DNA of 50,114 nt from NCBI GenBank assembly GCA_025980665.1, contig JAICXC010000023.1:1-50114 (forward strand), written 5' to 3'. Source of the stretch: Bryobacteraceae bacterium. GTDB lineage: Bacteria; Acidobacteriota; Terriglobia; Bryobacterales; Bryobacteraceae. Below, piece by piece: positions 41,302 to 50,066 of the stretch; within the stretch, counting starts at the first letter, position 1, and every line of letters begins with the position of its first letter. A program made the position numbers and the translations under genes. The notes under the pieces were generated by a model that was not told where the DNA came from, searched no databases, and saw nothing but the letters and a program-made list of their open reading frames with translations.

Positions 41302-43946
41302 CGCAAGGTAGTCATTGGGTCGACGCGGACAGCGCGGCGCGCGGGGATGTAACACGCGGCGGCTGCCACAACGGCGAACAGCGTCGCCGAGGCCATGAGC
41401 GTCGACGGATCGCCGGGACTGATTTCGAAAAGCAGGGTGCGCATGGCGCGGGTCGCGGCGAGCGCGCCGCCGAGCCCGATCGCGATTCCAATTAGCGCCA
41501 GGATCATGCCGTGTCCTAAGACCATTTTCAATACGTCGCTGCGCTGGGCGCCCAGCGCCATGCGGATTCCGATTTCAAGCGATCGCCGGTTCACCATATA
41601 CGCGATGACGCCGAAGATCCCGATCGCGGCCAGCAGCAGAGCCAGCGCGGCGAACATGCCCATGAGCGCCATATTGGCGCGTTGTGTGGAGCGAGCCTCG
41701 GCGAGCCGGTCTAGCATGGTGGCGACGTCGTATACGGGCACGTCAGGGTCTATGGCGCGAATCGCGCTGGCGGCGGCGGTAGAAAGCGCAGCTGGCGGCA
41801 AGCTGGAGCGAAGGACCAGAAGAATCTCCGATTCGGGAAACTGACGGTACGGGGCATATATCGTGGGCGCAGCGGCGGTGCGCAGGCCCTCCTGGCGAAC
41901 ATTACCTACGATGCCGACGATCTCTTTCAGCTCATTCTGGCCAATCCGGCCTTGTGTGATGTTCTTGCCCAAAGCCTGCTGGCCAGGAAAGAACTGGTCG
42001 GCGAACGCCTGGTTGACGATCACGACACTAGGAGAACCCTCACGATCCGCGGCCGTGAAGGTGCGGCCGCGAAGCAGCGGAATCCTCAAGGTCTCGAAAT
42101 AATCTGAACTAACGCCGGCCATGGGGATGGTCGGCCTGCCTCCGGGTGGGGGCGCTGGACGTCCTTCGAACCAAGTGCCGACGCCGCTGCGTGTGCCGAT
42201 CAGTGGCAATCCGCCTGCGACCGCCGCGTTTTGCACGCCAGGAAGCGCCGCCGCCCGTTCGAGAAGTTGCGAGCTGAAAGCGGACCAGCTCTGGTTGGTC
42301 GCATACTTGCGCGCGGGAAGCCCTACGCGCTGGGTCAGGACGCCCTCTGCATCGAAACCCGGATCGAGCGAGGCCATGCGCCCAAAACTCCGTACCAGCA
42401 GTCCAGAGCCCGCGAGCAGCACCATGGCGATGGCGACTTCGGCGATCACCAGAGCGCGATGAAGGCGGTGATGGCTGCCCGGCTCGGTGGTTCGGCTGCT
42501 ACCTTCCTTCAGGGTTTCATCCAGCCGCATACGCGCCGCGGCCAGCACCGGCGCCAAACCGGTCACGACACCCGAAGCGATCGCGAGGGCTAGTGTAAAC
42601 GCAAGGACACGTGGGTCTATGCGGATCGAGTCGGCAAGGTGCAGGCTGGCCGGCAGGAAGGAGCGCAGCAGATTCAGCGCCCAATATCCCAGCGCGAGGC
42701 CTGCCGCGCCGCCGACGGAGCTCAGCAGTAGACCTTCGGTGAGCAATTGCCGGGTGATGCGCGCCCGTCCGGCGCCGAGGGCGGTCCGGAGTGCGATTTC
42801 CTTACGCCGGGCGATGCCGCGGGCGATCTGCAAATTGGCGACGTTCAGGCATCCGATCAGTAGCACCATAGCGACGGCTGCCTGCAGAACCAGAACAGCC
42901 CTGCTGACGCCGCCGGTAAGCCACTGGCGCAATGGGATCAAGCGGATTTCCATATCTTTGCGCATGGTCACGAATTGCGGAGGTTCTTCCGACGCCGTGC
43001 GGCGAACCAGTTCGACGAACTCGGCGTGCAAAGCTTCGGGCGCGACGCCAGGCTTCCGTCGCGCTAGAACGTGCAGGATTCGAAAGTCACTCTCACGCAT
43101 TCCCGGTTCGAGCGAAAGACCCATGGGGAACAGGAACTCCTGACGGATGTTGTTGTCGGGGAACGCGAACGATGCGGGAAGAACTCCAACCACTGTACGG
43201 CCGACGCCATCCATCTCGATCTGTTTGCCGATCACATCGGCCGAAGCCCCGAGCCGCCGCTGCCACAGACGGTAGCCGAGCATGACAGCCGGAGGCGCAC
43301 CCGGGCGATCATCTTCCGAAATAAAATTGCGGCCCAAGGCAGGCTGGATGCCGATCATGTCCAAAAGTCCAGCGGTAACCGCGGTTCCGGCGACGCGTTC
43401 CGCTTCGCCGGCGGAGGTAAGCGTAACGTTTCGATCGCCTCCATAAGCCTCGATCTGTTGCGAGAGGTGCGAGTGGGCACGCCAGTTGGTGAAATCGGGA
43501 CTAGCCGAGCCGGATACTTCAGGTTCATGCGGCCAGAACTCGGTAATGTACATGAGGCGATCCGCGTCCATGTACGGCAGAGGGCGCAGAAGCAGTGCGT
43601 TCACCACGCTGAACAAAGCCGTGTTTGCGCCGATGCCCAAGGCCAGCGTGACAATCGTAACCGCGGCGAAACCGGGATTCCGCCGCAGGGTGCGGAGACC
43701 ATAGCGAAGATCGGCCGCAAGCTGGTCCAGCCAGGCTCCCGCGCGGCTCGCGCGGACCTGCTCTTTCACCTGCTCTATACCGCCCAGTTCGATACGCGCT
43801 GCGCGCTCGGCCTCCGGACGTGCCATGCCGCCTTGCGCTTTCTCGTCGGCGAGCATGTCGGCGTAGGTGCGGATCTCCTGGTCGAGATCGCGCTCCACGC
43901 GGGAGCGCCGGAAAAGATTGCGTATCAGGCTGCGAAGGCGGTGCAC
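41292..43946 (-). CDS. ADOP-type duplicated MacB/FtsX permease
   Basis: 884 residues, GTG start one base after the padR stop. An N-terminal soluble ADOP region (about 1-85: LRSLIRNLFRRSRVERDLDQEI) precedes LRYGLRTLRRNPGFAAVTIVTLALGIGANTALFSVV. Two MacB_PCD plus FtsX units follow, each with membrane helices, ending in the ARRAVRVDPMTTLRHD tail of the family. These acidobacterial permeases lack a paired ATPase gene and have no known substrate. It is read with padR immediately upstream. The 3' end overlaps truA. Confidence 0.93.
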   Translation of the reverse strand: MHRLRSLIRNLFRRSRVERDLDQEIRTYADMLADEKAQGGMARPEAERAARIELGGIEQVKEQVRASRAGAWLDQLAADLRYGLRTLRRNPGFAAVTIVTLALGIGANTALFSVVNALLLRPLPYMDADRLMYITEFWPHEPEVSGSASPDFTNWRAHSHLSQQIEAYGGDRNVTLTSAGEAERVAGTAVTAGLLDMIGIQPALGRNFISEDDRPGAPPAVMLGYRLWQRRLGASADVIGKQIEMDGVGRTVVGVLPASFAFPDNNIRQEFLFPMGLSLEPGMRESDFRILHVLARRKPGVAPEALHAEFVELVRRTASEEPPQFVTMRKDMEIRLIPLRQWLTGGVSRAVLVLQAAVAMVLLIGCLNVANLQIARGIARRKEIALRTALGAGRARITRQLLTEGLLLSSVGGAAGLALGYWALNLLRSFLPASLHLADSIRIDPRVLAFTLALAIASGVVTGLAPVLAAARMRLDETLKEGSSRTTEPGSHHRLHRALVIAEVAIAMVLLAGSGLLVRSFGRMASLDPGFDAEGVLTQRVGLPARKYATNQSWSAFSSQLLERAAALPGVQNAAVAGGLPLIGTRSGVGTWFEGRPAPPPGGRPTIPMAGVSSDYFETLRIPLLRGRTFTAADREGSPSVVIVNQAFADQFFPGQQALGKNITQGRIGQNELKEIVGIVGNVRQEGLRTAAAPTIYAPYRQFPESEILLVLRSSLPPAALSTAAASAIRAIDPDVPVYDVATMLDRLAEARSTQRANMALMGMFAALALLLAAIGIFGVIAYMVNRRSLEIGIRMALGAQRSDVLKMVLGHGMILALIGIAIGLGGALAATRAMRTLLFEISPGDPSTLMASATLFAVVAAAACYIPARRAVRVDPMTTLRHD

Positions 43947-43947
43947 G

Positions 43948-44274
43948 CTAACGGGCCTCCAATGCGCTTCGGATCGCCAGCGCGACTTTGTCCCAACGGT
44001 CTTTCTCTTTTCCCAGCCTGCGTTGGCCGGGCTTGGTCAATCGGTAATACTTGGCCTTGCGATTGGTCTCGGACTCGCCCCACTCCGCGGCGAGCCAGCC
44101 CTGCTCCTCCATCCGATGCAGCACCGGGAAGAGCGATCCAGGCATTACGCGGAACGTCCCCGCCGTGATCTGCCCGATGCGCCGGGAGATTCCCAGCCCA
44201 TGCTGCGGGCCCAACGAAAGGGTCTGGAGGATCGGAAGGTCGAGCGTTCCGGGCAGTAGATCTTCAGCAGCCAT
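43948..44274 (-). CDS. PadR-family transcriptional regulator
   Basis: 108 residues with the PadR winged helix: LDLPILQTLSLGPQHGLGISRRI, the GTFRVMPGSLFPVLHRMEEQGWL recognition/wing region, and YYRLTKPGQRRL. Acidobacterial PadR proteins of this sort sit directly beside ADOP permeases, as here: one permease starts one base downstream and another ends 50 bp upstream. Two palindromes at 44278-44306 sit over its own leader, one touching the AGGA ribosome-binding site, so autorepression is likely. The inducer is unknown. Confidence 0.93.
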   Translation of the reverse strand: MAAEDLLPGTLDLPILQTLSLGPQHGLGISRRIGQITAGTFRVMPGSLFPVLHRMEEQGWLAAEWGESETNRKAKYYRLTKPGQRRLGKEKDRWDKVALAIRSALEAR

Positions 44275-44277
44275 TTC

Positions 44278-44306
44278 CTATCGATAGCCTATACGAAGAC
44301 GTATAG
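44278..44306 (-). promoter_or_regulatory. PadR operator candidate: two adjacent palindromes
   Basis: CTATACG-AAGA-CGTATAG (44289-44306) is a perfect 7-bp inverted repeat, and CTATCGATAG (44278-44287) is a perfect 10-bp palindrome one base away. Both begin CTAT and end ATAG. The second overlaps the AGGA ribosome-binding site of padR (ATG at 44274). PadR sites are often TATAC/GTATA-type dyads, which the first matches. Confidence 0.7.
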
Positions 44307-44323
44307 ACAGTCAATAGGGCGGC

Positions 44324-46777
44324 TCAGTTCCGTAGTATTTTCACCGGATCCATGTGCGCTGCGCGCATGCCCGGTATAGCCGACGCGACGGCCGCCACGG
44401 CGATCAGCACCAGTGCGGCCAGCAGGAACGTCACCGGATCGCCGGGCGGCACGCCGTAGAGCATGGTCCGCAAAAGGCGGGTTACTCCCAATGATGCGAC
44501 CAGCCCGATCGCGGCTCCCATGGCCGCCAGATACACGCCTTCGCGCGTGACCTCTCCGAAAAGCGTCTTCGGCGTCGCACCCAATGCCGCGCGAATCCCG
44601 ATCTCCGTGCGTCGCAGCGCCACGCTGTAGGCCATCACGCCGTAGAGTCCCACCGCAGCCAACAGCAGCGTCGTGGCCGCGAAGCCCGCTAGCACGAAAC
44701 CCCACGACCGCTGCTGCCACAGCGTCTCATTCATCAGCGCGTCCACGGTCTTCATCTCATCGATTCCAGTCTCGACATCCACAGAGGAAACCGCCTGACG
44801 AATAGCGTTCTCGAAGCCCGCCGGTGAACCCTGAACGCGTATCGCCACATAGGCGCTCTCGAATTCCCACTGCGAGGATGGATAGTACATCTCGATGCCT
44901 TCGGATGTTTCATTCGCCTTGTATCGGACGTTTCCAACGACGCCCACTACCCGCGACCAGGGATCGGCCATTCCATTGGTGTTGTGGCGGACCTGGCCGC
45001 CGATGGGGCTGCGGCCGGGGAACAGGAATCGCGCGGCGCGCTCGCTGAGGATGATCACTCGTTCCGACGTGCTCCGGTCCTGTTCGTTAAATGCGCGGCC
45101 CTCCCGCAGAGGAATCCCCATGGCTTCGAAGTACTGCGGCGTAATGTCGATCACCGAACCGGGTCCGCGATAAGCCCGTTCGACCGACCCTGCACCTTGC
45201 ACCTCCATGTTGTAACTGGGACGGTCGGCGCTATCGGGCGTGTACGGAAGCCCGTCGGTCGCACCTACGGCAACCACTCCCGGAACCTGGTCAATGGTGG
45301 CGATTACGTTACGGAAATAGGTCGTCGCGGCCTCGATCCGCTGCTGCGCCGAACCGGGTTTAAATGGCGACAGCTGAATGGCGAGGACGTTGTGGGGCTG
45401 AAATCCGGGATCGACATTTTCCAGACGATTCAGGCTCTTGAGCAGCAGGCCGGCGCATACCAGCAGGATCGCCGAAAGTGCGACTTCGCCAACAATTAGT
45501 CCGCGGCGGAGACGCGAGGTTGCATGTGACCCACGCGAGCCATCACGCAGGAGGCCCTCCAGATCGGTGCGGGCCGACTTCAGCAAAGGAACCAGCCCGA
45601 AGGCCGCAATGGTGCCAATGGTCACCGCGCAGGTGAAGGCAAGCACGTTCCGATCGAGGTCGAAGTGCATCCAGAACGGAAGCTCGGCCGGTCCGGGAAT
45701 GATTCGCGGGAGCGCGCCGAGCAGCGAGCTGGCTAGAGCTACACCCAGAAGCGCGCCCGCGATTGCCAGCAGGGAATGCTCGGTTAGAAGCTGGATCAGA
45801 AGCCGTTTTCTACCTGCGCCCATAGCCGCGCGAACCGCGAATTCGCGCTCGCGGGCGGACGACCGTGCCAGCAGCAGATTCGCCAGGTTGGTGCAGCAAA
45901 CCAGCAGTACCAATCCCGCTCCGGCCATTAGCAGCAGCACGTAGGGCCGCATTTCGGAGGTTTCGACAGTACGTAAGGGCTCGACCACCGGAAGGATATC
46001 GCGATTCGTCACGGCTTGCTCGCGCTGGAGGCGCGTTCCGATCTGACGAAGATCGTCTTGAGCGGCTGACAGGGATGCGCCTTCCCGAAGTCGAGCCACC
46101 ACGCGATATCTTCGATAAAAACGCATTTGTCGCGATCCGTTGCGAGCGCGCAGTTCGCTTTCGATGGGAATCCAGAGCGCCGAATCACGAGGAAACAGGA
46201 AGCCCGGAGATGCCACGCCTACCACGGAGAACGATCCGAGAGAAGTACGAATCACGCGGCCCAGAATCCCCGTGTCGCCATTGAAGCGTTTTTCCCAGAG
46301 AGCGTGGCTCAGGATGACTTTGTTGGTATCGCCGCCCGGGATGTCTTCCTGCGGCAGAAACTCGCGGCCGATCAAGAGCTTCACGCCCAGCGTCGCGAAC
46401 AGGCCCGGCGAAATCACGCCCGCATCCACTGGAACAGCAACTCCGTCGTCGATTAGATTAATCCGCTCGGTGCTCCAGGCGCTCAAATCCTGCACGGTGC
46501 GCGCGTCGTGGCGGAAATCCTCGAAATCGGGCAGGGAGACGCCCACGCGGTTGCCCGGATCTTTAATAGGAGCCGAGGCGATCCGCACAATCCGTTCGGG
46601 CGAGGCGTAAGGATACGGCCGCAACAGGATTCCGTAGAGGACGCTGTAGACCGCGGTGTTTAGGCCAATGCCTGCGGCGAGGATCGCGATCATCACCGCC
46701 GTGGCCAACGGCGCGCGAAGCAGCGACCGCATCGCGAATCGCAGCTCGCGCCAAACGGCTTCGAGGAAAGTAATCAC
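44324..46777 (-). CDS. ADOP-type duplicated MacB/FtsX permease, lacking the N-terminal ADOP region
   Basis: 817 residues starting GTG at 46777 in a GTGA overlap with the aminotransferase stop. It begins almost directly with LRFAMRSLLRAPLATAVMIAILAAGIGLNTAVYSVL, missing the ~70-residue soluble front of its neighbour. Two MacB_PCD/FtsX units follow, with ARSSAREREFAVRAAMGAGRKRLL and ALRRTEIGIRAALGATPK as coupling-type loops, and a MRAAHMDPVKILRN end. It stops 50 bp before padR, with the operator in between. Function is unknown. Confidence 0.9.
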   Translation of the reverse strand: MITFLEAVWRELRFAMRSLLRAPLATAVMIAILAAGIGLNTAVYSVLYGILLRPYPYASPERIVRIASAPIKDPGNRVGVSLPDFEDFRHDARTVQDLSAWSTERINLIDDGVAVPVDAGVISPGLFATLGVKLLIGREFLPQEDIPGGDTNKVILSHALWEKRFNGDTGILGRVIRTSLGSFSVVGVASPGFLFPRDSALWIPIESELRARNGSRQMRFYRRYRVVARLREGASLSAAQDDLRQIGTRLQREQAVTNRDILPVVEPLRTVETSEMRPYVLLLMAGAGLVLLVCCTNLANLLLARSSAREREFAVRAAMGAGRKRLLIQLLTEHSLLAIAGALLGVALASSLLGALPRIIPGPAELPFWMHFDLDRNVLAFTCAVTIGTIAAFGLVPLLKSARTDLEGLLRDGSRGSHATSRLRRGLIVGEVALSAILLVCAGLLLKSLNRLENVDPGFQPHNVLAIQLSPFKPGSAQQRIEAATTYFRNVIATIDQVPGVVAVGATDGLPYTPDSADRPSYNMEVQGAGSVERAYRGPGSVIDITPQYFEAMGIPLREGRAFNEQDRSTSERVIILSERAARFLFPGRSPIGGQVRHNTNGMADPWSRVVGVVGNVRYKANETSEGIEMYYPSSQWEFESAYVAIRVQGSPAGFENAIRQAVSSVDVETGIDEMKTVDALMNETLWQQRSWGFVLAGFAATTLLLAAVGLYGVMAYSVALRRTEIGIRAALGATPKTLFGEVTREGVYLAAMGAAIGLVASLGVTRLLRTMLYGVPPGDPVTFLLAALVLIAVAAVASAIPGMRAAHMDPVKILRN

Positions 46778-47838
46778 AACAGCTTTTTCAACGCGCGCTC
46801 CAGGCGCATCAGGTCCTCATCATCATTGTAGAAGTGTGGCGAGATGCGCAATCGGCCGTGGCGTGCCGCGACGACAACTTTCTGTTCCCGCAACGCGCGC
46901 GCGGTGACGGACGCATCCACTCCCTCGAATCCCGCGATGACAATTTGGGATCCCGTATCTTCAACGTGTCCCCCTAAGCTGCGGAGCATTGACCGGGCAG
47001 ACTTCGCCAGGTCCAGAACACGCCGCTCGATCGCTTCCGGGCCGATTTCAAGCATCCACGTTACTGAGGAGTCCATAGCGTACAGGAGGTGAAAGGGCAA
47101 ACCGCCGCCCTCGTACTTTTCGGCCGCGTCCTTAAACTCAGGCGAGCCGCTGTGAAGACGATCGACGTTGCGCCAGTCGTGATGACTGCGCCAGCCGATA
47201 ACATTCGGCGGCAGTCTCTTGCGGAAGGCGGGCGCGACGTACATGAATCCGGCGCCGGTGGGAGACATCAGCCATTTGTAACCGTGCACCGCGAGCACGT
47301 CCACGGGCGTCTTGCGCACGTCGAACGTCAGCGCTCCGACGCTCTGCGATCCATCCAGGAACAGAGGCACGTTGCGCGTCCCGAGAAATTTCACGATATC
47401 CGCGAGGGGCGGCCGAAAGCCGGTCGCGTAGTTGACTTCGCTGAACGCAATCAAACGAGTCTTGTCGGTGACGGATTCCTGGATCTGTTCCCAACGGACT
47501 TTACGCGCTGCGCCCTGATACAGGTAGTTAGGAAATTCGTCGTCCAGGGTAACGATATTCTCGTCCGGCTTCGGCGCGATTCCCGCGAGGACAATCGACA
47601 GCGCGGCGGCCGCGTTGGGCACAAATGCGATGTCCTCGGGGTCGGCGTGAATCAATCGGGCGATGCTGGCGCGCATGCGATCCGCGTCGGCATACCAGTC
47701 GAGAAAGTCAGTAGTCGCAAACTCGTCGCGGCGCTTCGAATGTCCCGTCATGGCTTCGACGGCGCGAACCGGCGTTTGCCCGTAGGTTGCTGTGTTGAGA
47801 TACGTCCAGCTTTCCAACGCTGGAAATTCTGCGCGCAT
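46774..47838 (-). CDS. class-V aminotransferase / cysteine-desulfurase-fold PLP enzyme
   Basis: I favour the ATG at 47838 (354 aa) because GGAG lies four bases upstream; 47853 is an alternative, and the frame is open to 48024 across the divergent SDR gene. Visible: TYLNTATYGQTP at the front, FVPNAAAALSIVL, D in LFLDGSQSVGAL, and the PLP lysine in VHGYKWLMSP, followed by TGAGFMYV. The reaction is not readable; related enzymes are isopenicillin-N-epimerase-like or kynureninase-like. Its stop overlaps the start of the ADOP permease. Confidence 0.88.
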   Translation of the reverse strand: MRAEFPALESWTYLNTATYGQTPVRAVEAMTGHSKRRDEFATTDFLDWYADADRMRASIARLIHADPEDIAFVPNAAAALSIVLAGIAPKPDENIVTLDDEFPNYLYQGAARKVRWEQIQESVTDKTRLIAFSEVNYATGFRPPLADIVKFLGTRNVPLFLDGSQSVGALTFDVRKTPVDVLAVHGYKWLMSPTGAGFMYVAPAFRKRLPPNVIGWRSHHDWRNVDRLHSGSPEFKDAAEKYEGGGLPFHLLYAMDSSVTWMLEIGPEAIERRVLDLAKSARSMLRSLGGHVEDTGSQIVIAGFEGVDASVTARALREQKVVVAARHGRLRISPHFYNDDEDLMRLERALKKLL

Positions 47839-47875
47839 ACTTCTCCAGTCCATGTGATCGATGATAATGGCTCGC

Positions 47876-48634
47876 ATGAGCAAACTGTTCGAAGGCAAGG
47901 TCGCCGTCATCACCGGCGGCAATTCGGGTATCGGCCGGACCACGGCCATCGCATTCGCGGCGGAAGGCGCTCGCGTGGCGATCGGAGCGCGGCGGGCGGC
48001 CGAAAGCGAGGAGACCATCCGCAAGATCCAGGCTCAGGGGGGCGAAGCGATTTTCGTGTCGATCGATGTGACGCGAGCCGATCAGGTCCAGAAATTGATG
48101 GACACGGTCATGAACCGCTGGCAGCGTTTAGACTTCGCATTCAATAACGCGGGTATCGGAGGCACGCCGTTTGTTCCGATCCCCGATTACGCGGAACAGG
48201 TGTGGGACGATGTCATCAACGTCAACCTGAAAGGCGTGTTCCTGGCGATGAAATACGAAATCCCGCACATGCTGAAGTCCGGCGGTGGCGCGATCGTGAA
48301 CATGTCTTCGGTGGCGGGGCTCATTGGAGGGCCCATTGGCATCGCTTACTACGCGAGTAAACATGGAGTCATCGGCGCGACTAAAGCGGCTGCGATGGAA
48401 TACGCCCAGAAAGGAATCCGCGTCAACGCAGTATGTCCGGCGGTGATTCCTACCGCTCTGTCCGCGGGGGTTTTCGATGGCGAAAACGAAGCGCGTGCAC
48501 TGGCGCTTCATCCCATGGGACGTTTCGGAACTACCAAAGAAGTTGCCGATGCGGTGTTGTTCCTGTGCTCGAACAAGTCGTCGTATATTACGGGGCATGC
48601 GCTTCCGGTGGATGCGGGTTTACTGGCTCGTTAG
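47876..48634 (+). CDS. short-chain dehydrogenase/reductase
   Basis: About 252 residues from the ATG at 47876; ATGs at 47861 and 47867 are also in frame. Cofactor motif TGGNSGIG, NNAGIGG, catalytic Ser in MSSVAG, and Y-x-x-x-K as YYASK are in order, with PG-like VNAVCPAVIPT after. A classical SDR using NAD(P)(H) on an alcohol or ketone; the substrate is not identifiable. It diverges from the aminotransferase gene with almost no space, so its promoter must lie in that gene. The end overlaps the dehydratase gene by 15 bp. Confidence 0.93.
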   Translation: MSKLFEGKVAVITGGNSGIGRTTAIAFAAEGARVAIGARRAAESEETIRKIQAQGGEAIFVSIDVTRADQVQKLMDTVMNRWQRLDFAFNNAGIGGTPFVPIPDYAEQVWDDVINVNLKGVFLAMKYEIPHMLKSGGGAIVNMSSVAGLIGGPIGIAYYASKHGVIGATKAAAMEYAQKGIRVNAVCPAVIPTALSAGVFDGENEARALALHPMGRFGTTKEVADAVLFLCSNKSSYITGHALPVDAGLLAR

Positions 48635-49582
48635 CGCGTCCGGACTAACGTTTCCGCCCGACAGCAACAGCACCACGTGCTTGCCGGCGGTAAACTGCCC
48701 TTGCAGCCGTCCAGCCGCCGCGTAGGTACACGAAGCAGCGGGTTCAGCCAGTACCTTCAAGCGGTCCAGTAAAAAGCGCGTGGCCTCGATAGCGTCCTTG
48801 TCGGAAACCACCGTCACACTTTCCAGGAACTGCTGGGCCATCGTGAAGGTGCGTTCCGATGGCGCGGGAGCTCCCAGGCTCCGGGCGATCGAGGTCATGG
48901 CTTCGAGCGTGACGATCTTGCCCGCCGCGAGCGATCGGGCCATCGAATCCGCGCCCTGCGTCTCCACTCCCCAGATTCGCACGGAGGGCTTCAGCGCCTT
49001 TATCACGGTCCCCACGCCCGCCATCATTCCGCCGCCGCCAATGCTGAGCACGATGTCCGTCATTTGCGGGACGTCATCCAGGATCTCGAGAGCGATGGTT
49101 CCCTGGCCAGCCATCAGCGCGGGATCGTCGAAGGGATGAATATAGATCCAGCCGTCGCGTTCGAGCTCGGCTGTCTGCGCGAACGCCTCGGCCGCCGTGG
49201 AGGCGAATTTCACTTGCGCTCCGTAAGCACGGGTCGCCTCTTGAACTGCTGCCGGCGAGGTCTCGGGCATCAGGACCGTCGCAGGCAGATCGAGCGCCCG
49301 GCAGGTATACGCCACCGCTAGGGCATTGTTCCCTCCGCTGACCGTGACCAAACCTTTCGCATTTATTTCAGGAGCTAAGCTCAGCGCCTTGTTGAAGGTC
49401 CCGCGCACTTTAAAGGAGCCGGTCTTTTGAAACAGTTCCAGCTTGACGTAGACGTTGGTCTTGAGCCGTTCGCTGAGGGTGACGCTGGGGACCAAGGGAG
49501 TCCGGCGCACGCAGGAAGCGATCCGTTGGCGGGCGCGCTGTACATCGCCAAGCGAGAAGGACTGAGTCAAGACTTCCGACAT
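48620..49582 (-). CDS. threonine/serine dehydratase-like PLP enzyme
   Basis: 320 residues of the tryptophan-synthase-beta fold. The PLP lysine is K58 in KTGSFKVRGT; SGGNNALAVAY, the phosphate-binding GGGGMMAGV and the late LLLSGGNVSP are in place. There is no C-terminal regulatory ACT domain, so it is the catabolic or racemase-like type. SGGNNA replaces the common SAGNHA/SSGNHG. It converges on the SDR gene (15-bp overlap), and its ATG overlaps that of an alternative OsmC start by two bases. Confidence 0.9.
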   Translation of the reverse strand: MSEVLTQSFSLGDVQRARQRIASCVRRTPLVPSVTLSERLKTNVYVKLELFQKTGSFKVRGTFNKALSLAPEINAKGLVTVSGGNNALAVAYTCRALDLPATVLMPETSPAAVQEATRAYGAQVKFASTAAEAFAQTAELERDGWIYIHPFDDPALMAGQGTIALEILDDVPQMTDIVLSIGGGGMMAGVGTVIKALKPSVRIWGVETQGADSMARSLAAGKIVTLEAMTSIARSLGAPAPSERTFTMAQQFLESVTVVSDKDAIEATRFLLDRLKVLAEPAASCTYAAAGRLQGQFTAGKHVVLLLSGGNVSPDALTSQ

Positions 49583-49631
49583 GAACTCTCAGTGTACTGA
49601 TCGACAAGGAACCCGTGTAAGACTATATGTT

Positions 49632-50066
49632 GTGAAAAACAACTTCGCCACGGTGGAATACGCCGGCGACGATTTCTTTGTCGCGGTTACACCCAGTGGC
49701 CACGCGCAGGTGCTGGATATCAAGGGTGAGCGCTCAGCTGCCTCGGGACCGCTGGAGTTGCTGATGATCGCCTTAGGCGGATGCACGGGCGCCGACGTGA
49801 TCTCGGTGTTGCACAAGAAACGCGAACAGGTGACCGGTTATAAGGTCGAAGTGCGGGGGGAGCGGCGCGAGGAGCATCCCCGCAGCTTCAGGCGCTTCGA
49901 AGTGCGCCATATAATCCGGGGTAAGGGAATTTCGGAAAAAGCGGTGGCGCAGGCGATCCAGCTATCTACGGATAAATACTGCGGTGTGGCCGCAACCGTG
50001 CGGCCCACCGCGGAGATCGTTACCAGCTACGAGATCCAGCAAGAACCGGAAGACACAGCGCAGTAG
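49632..50066 (+). CDS. OsmC-family protein
   Basis: I take GTG at 49632 (144 aa), the usual family length, starting VKNNFATVEYAGDDFF; an ATG at 49581 would add 17 residues but overlaps the start of the divergent dehydratase gene. The two redox cysteines are C51 (ALGGCTGADV) and C117 (DKYCGVAATV), so an organic-peroxide reductase activity is plausible. G-P-L-E-L-L-M before the first Cys is typical. Confidence 0.85.
   Translation: MKNNFATVEYAGDDFFVAVTPSGHAQVLDIKGERSAASGPLELLMIALGGCTGADVISVLHKKREQVTGYKVEVRGERREEHPRSFRRFEVRHIIRGKGISEKAVAQAIQLSTDKYCGVAATVRPTAEIVTSYEIQQEPEDTAQ

Noticed and set aside
43071..44168. Plus-strand open frame of 365 codons
   Set aside because: Antisense to the ADOP permease and padR, which show strong family motifs; composition is that of a GC-rich shadow frame.
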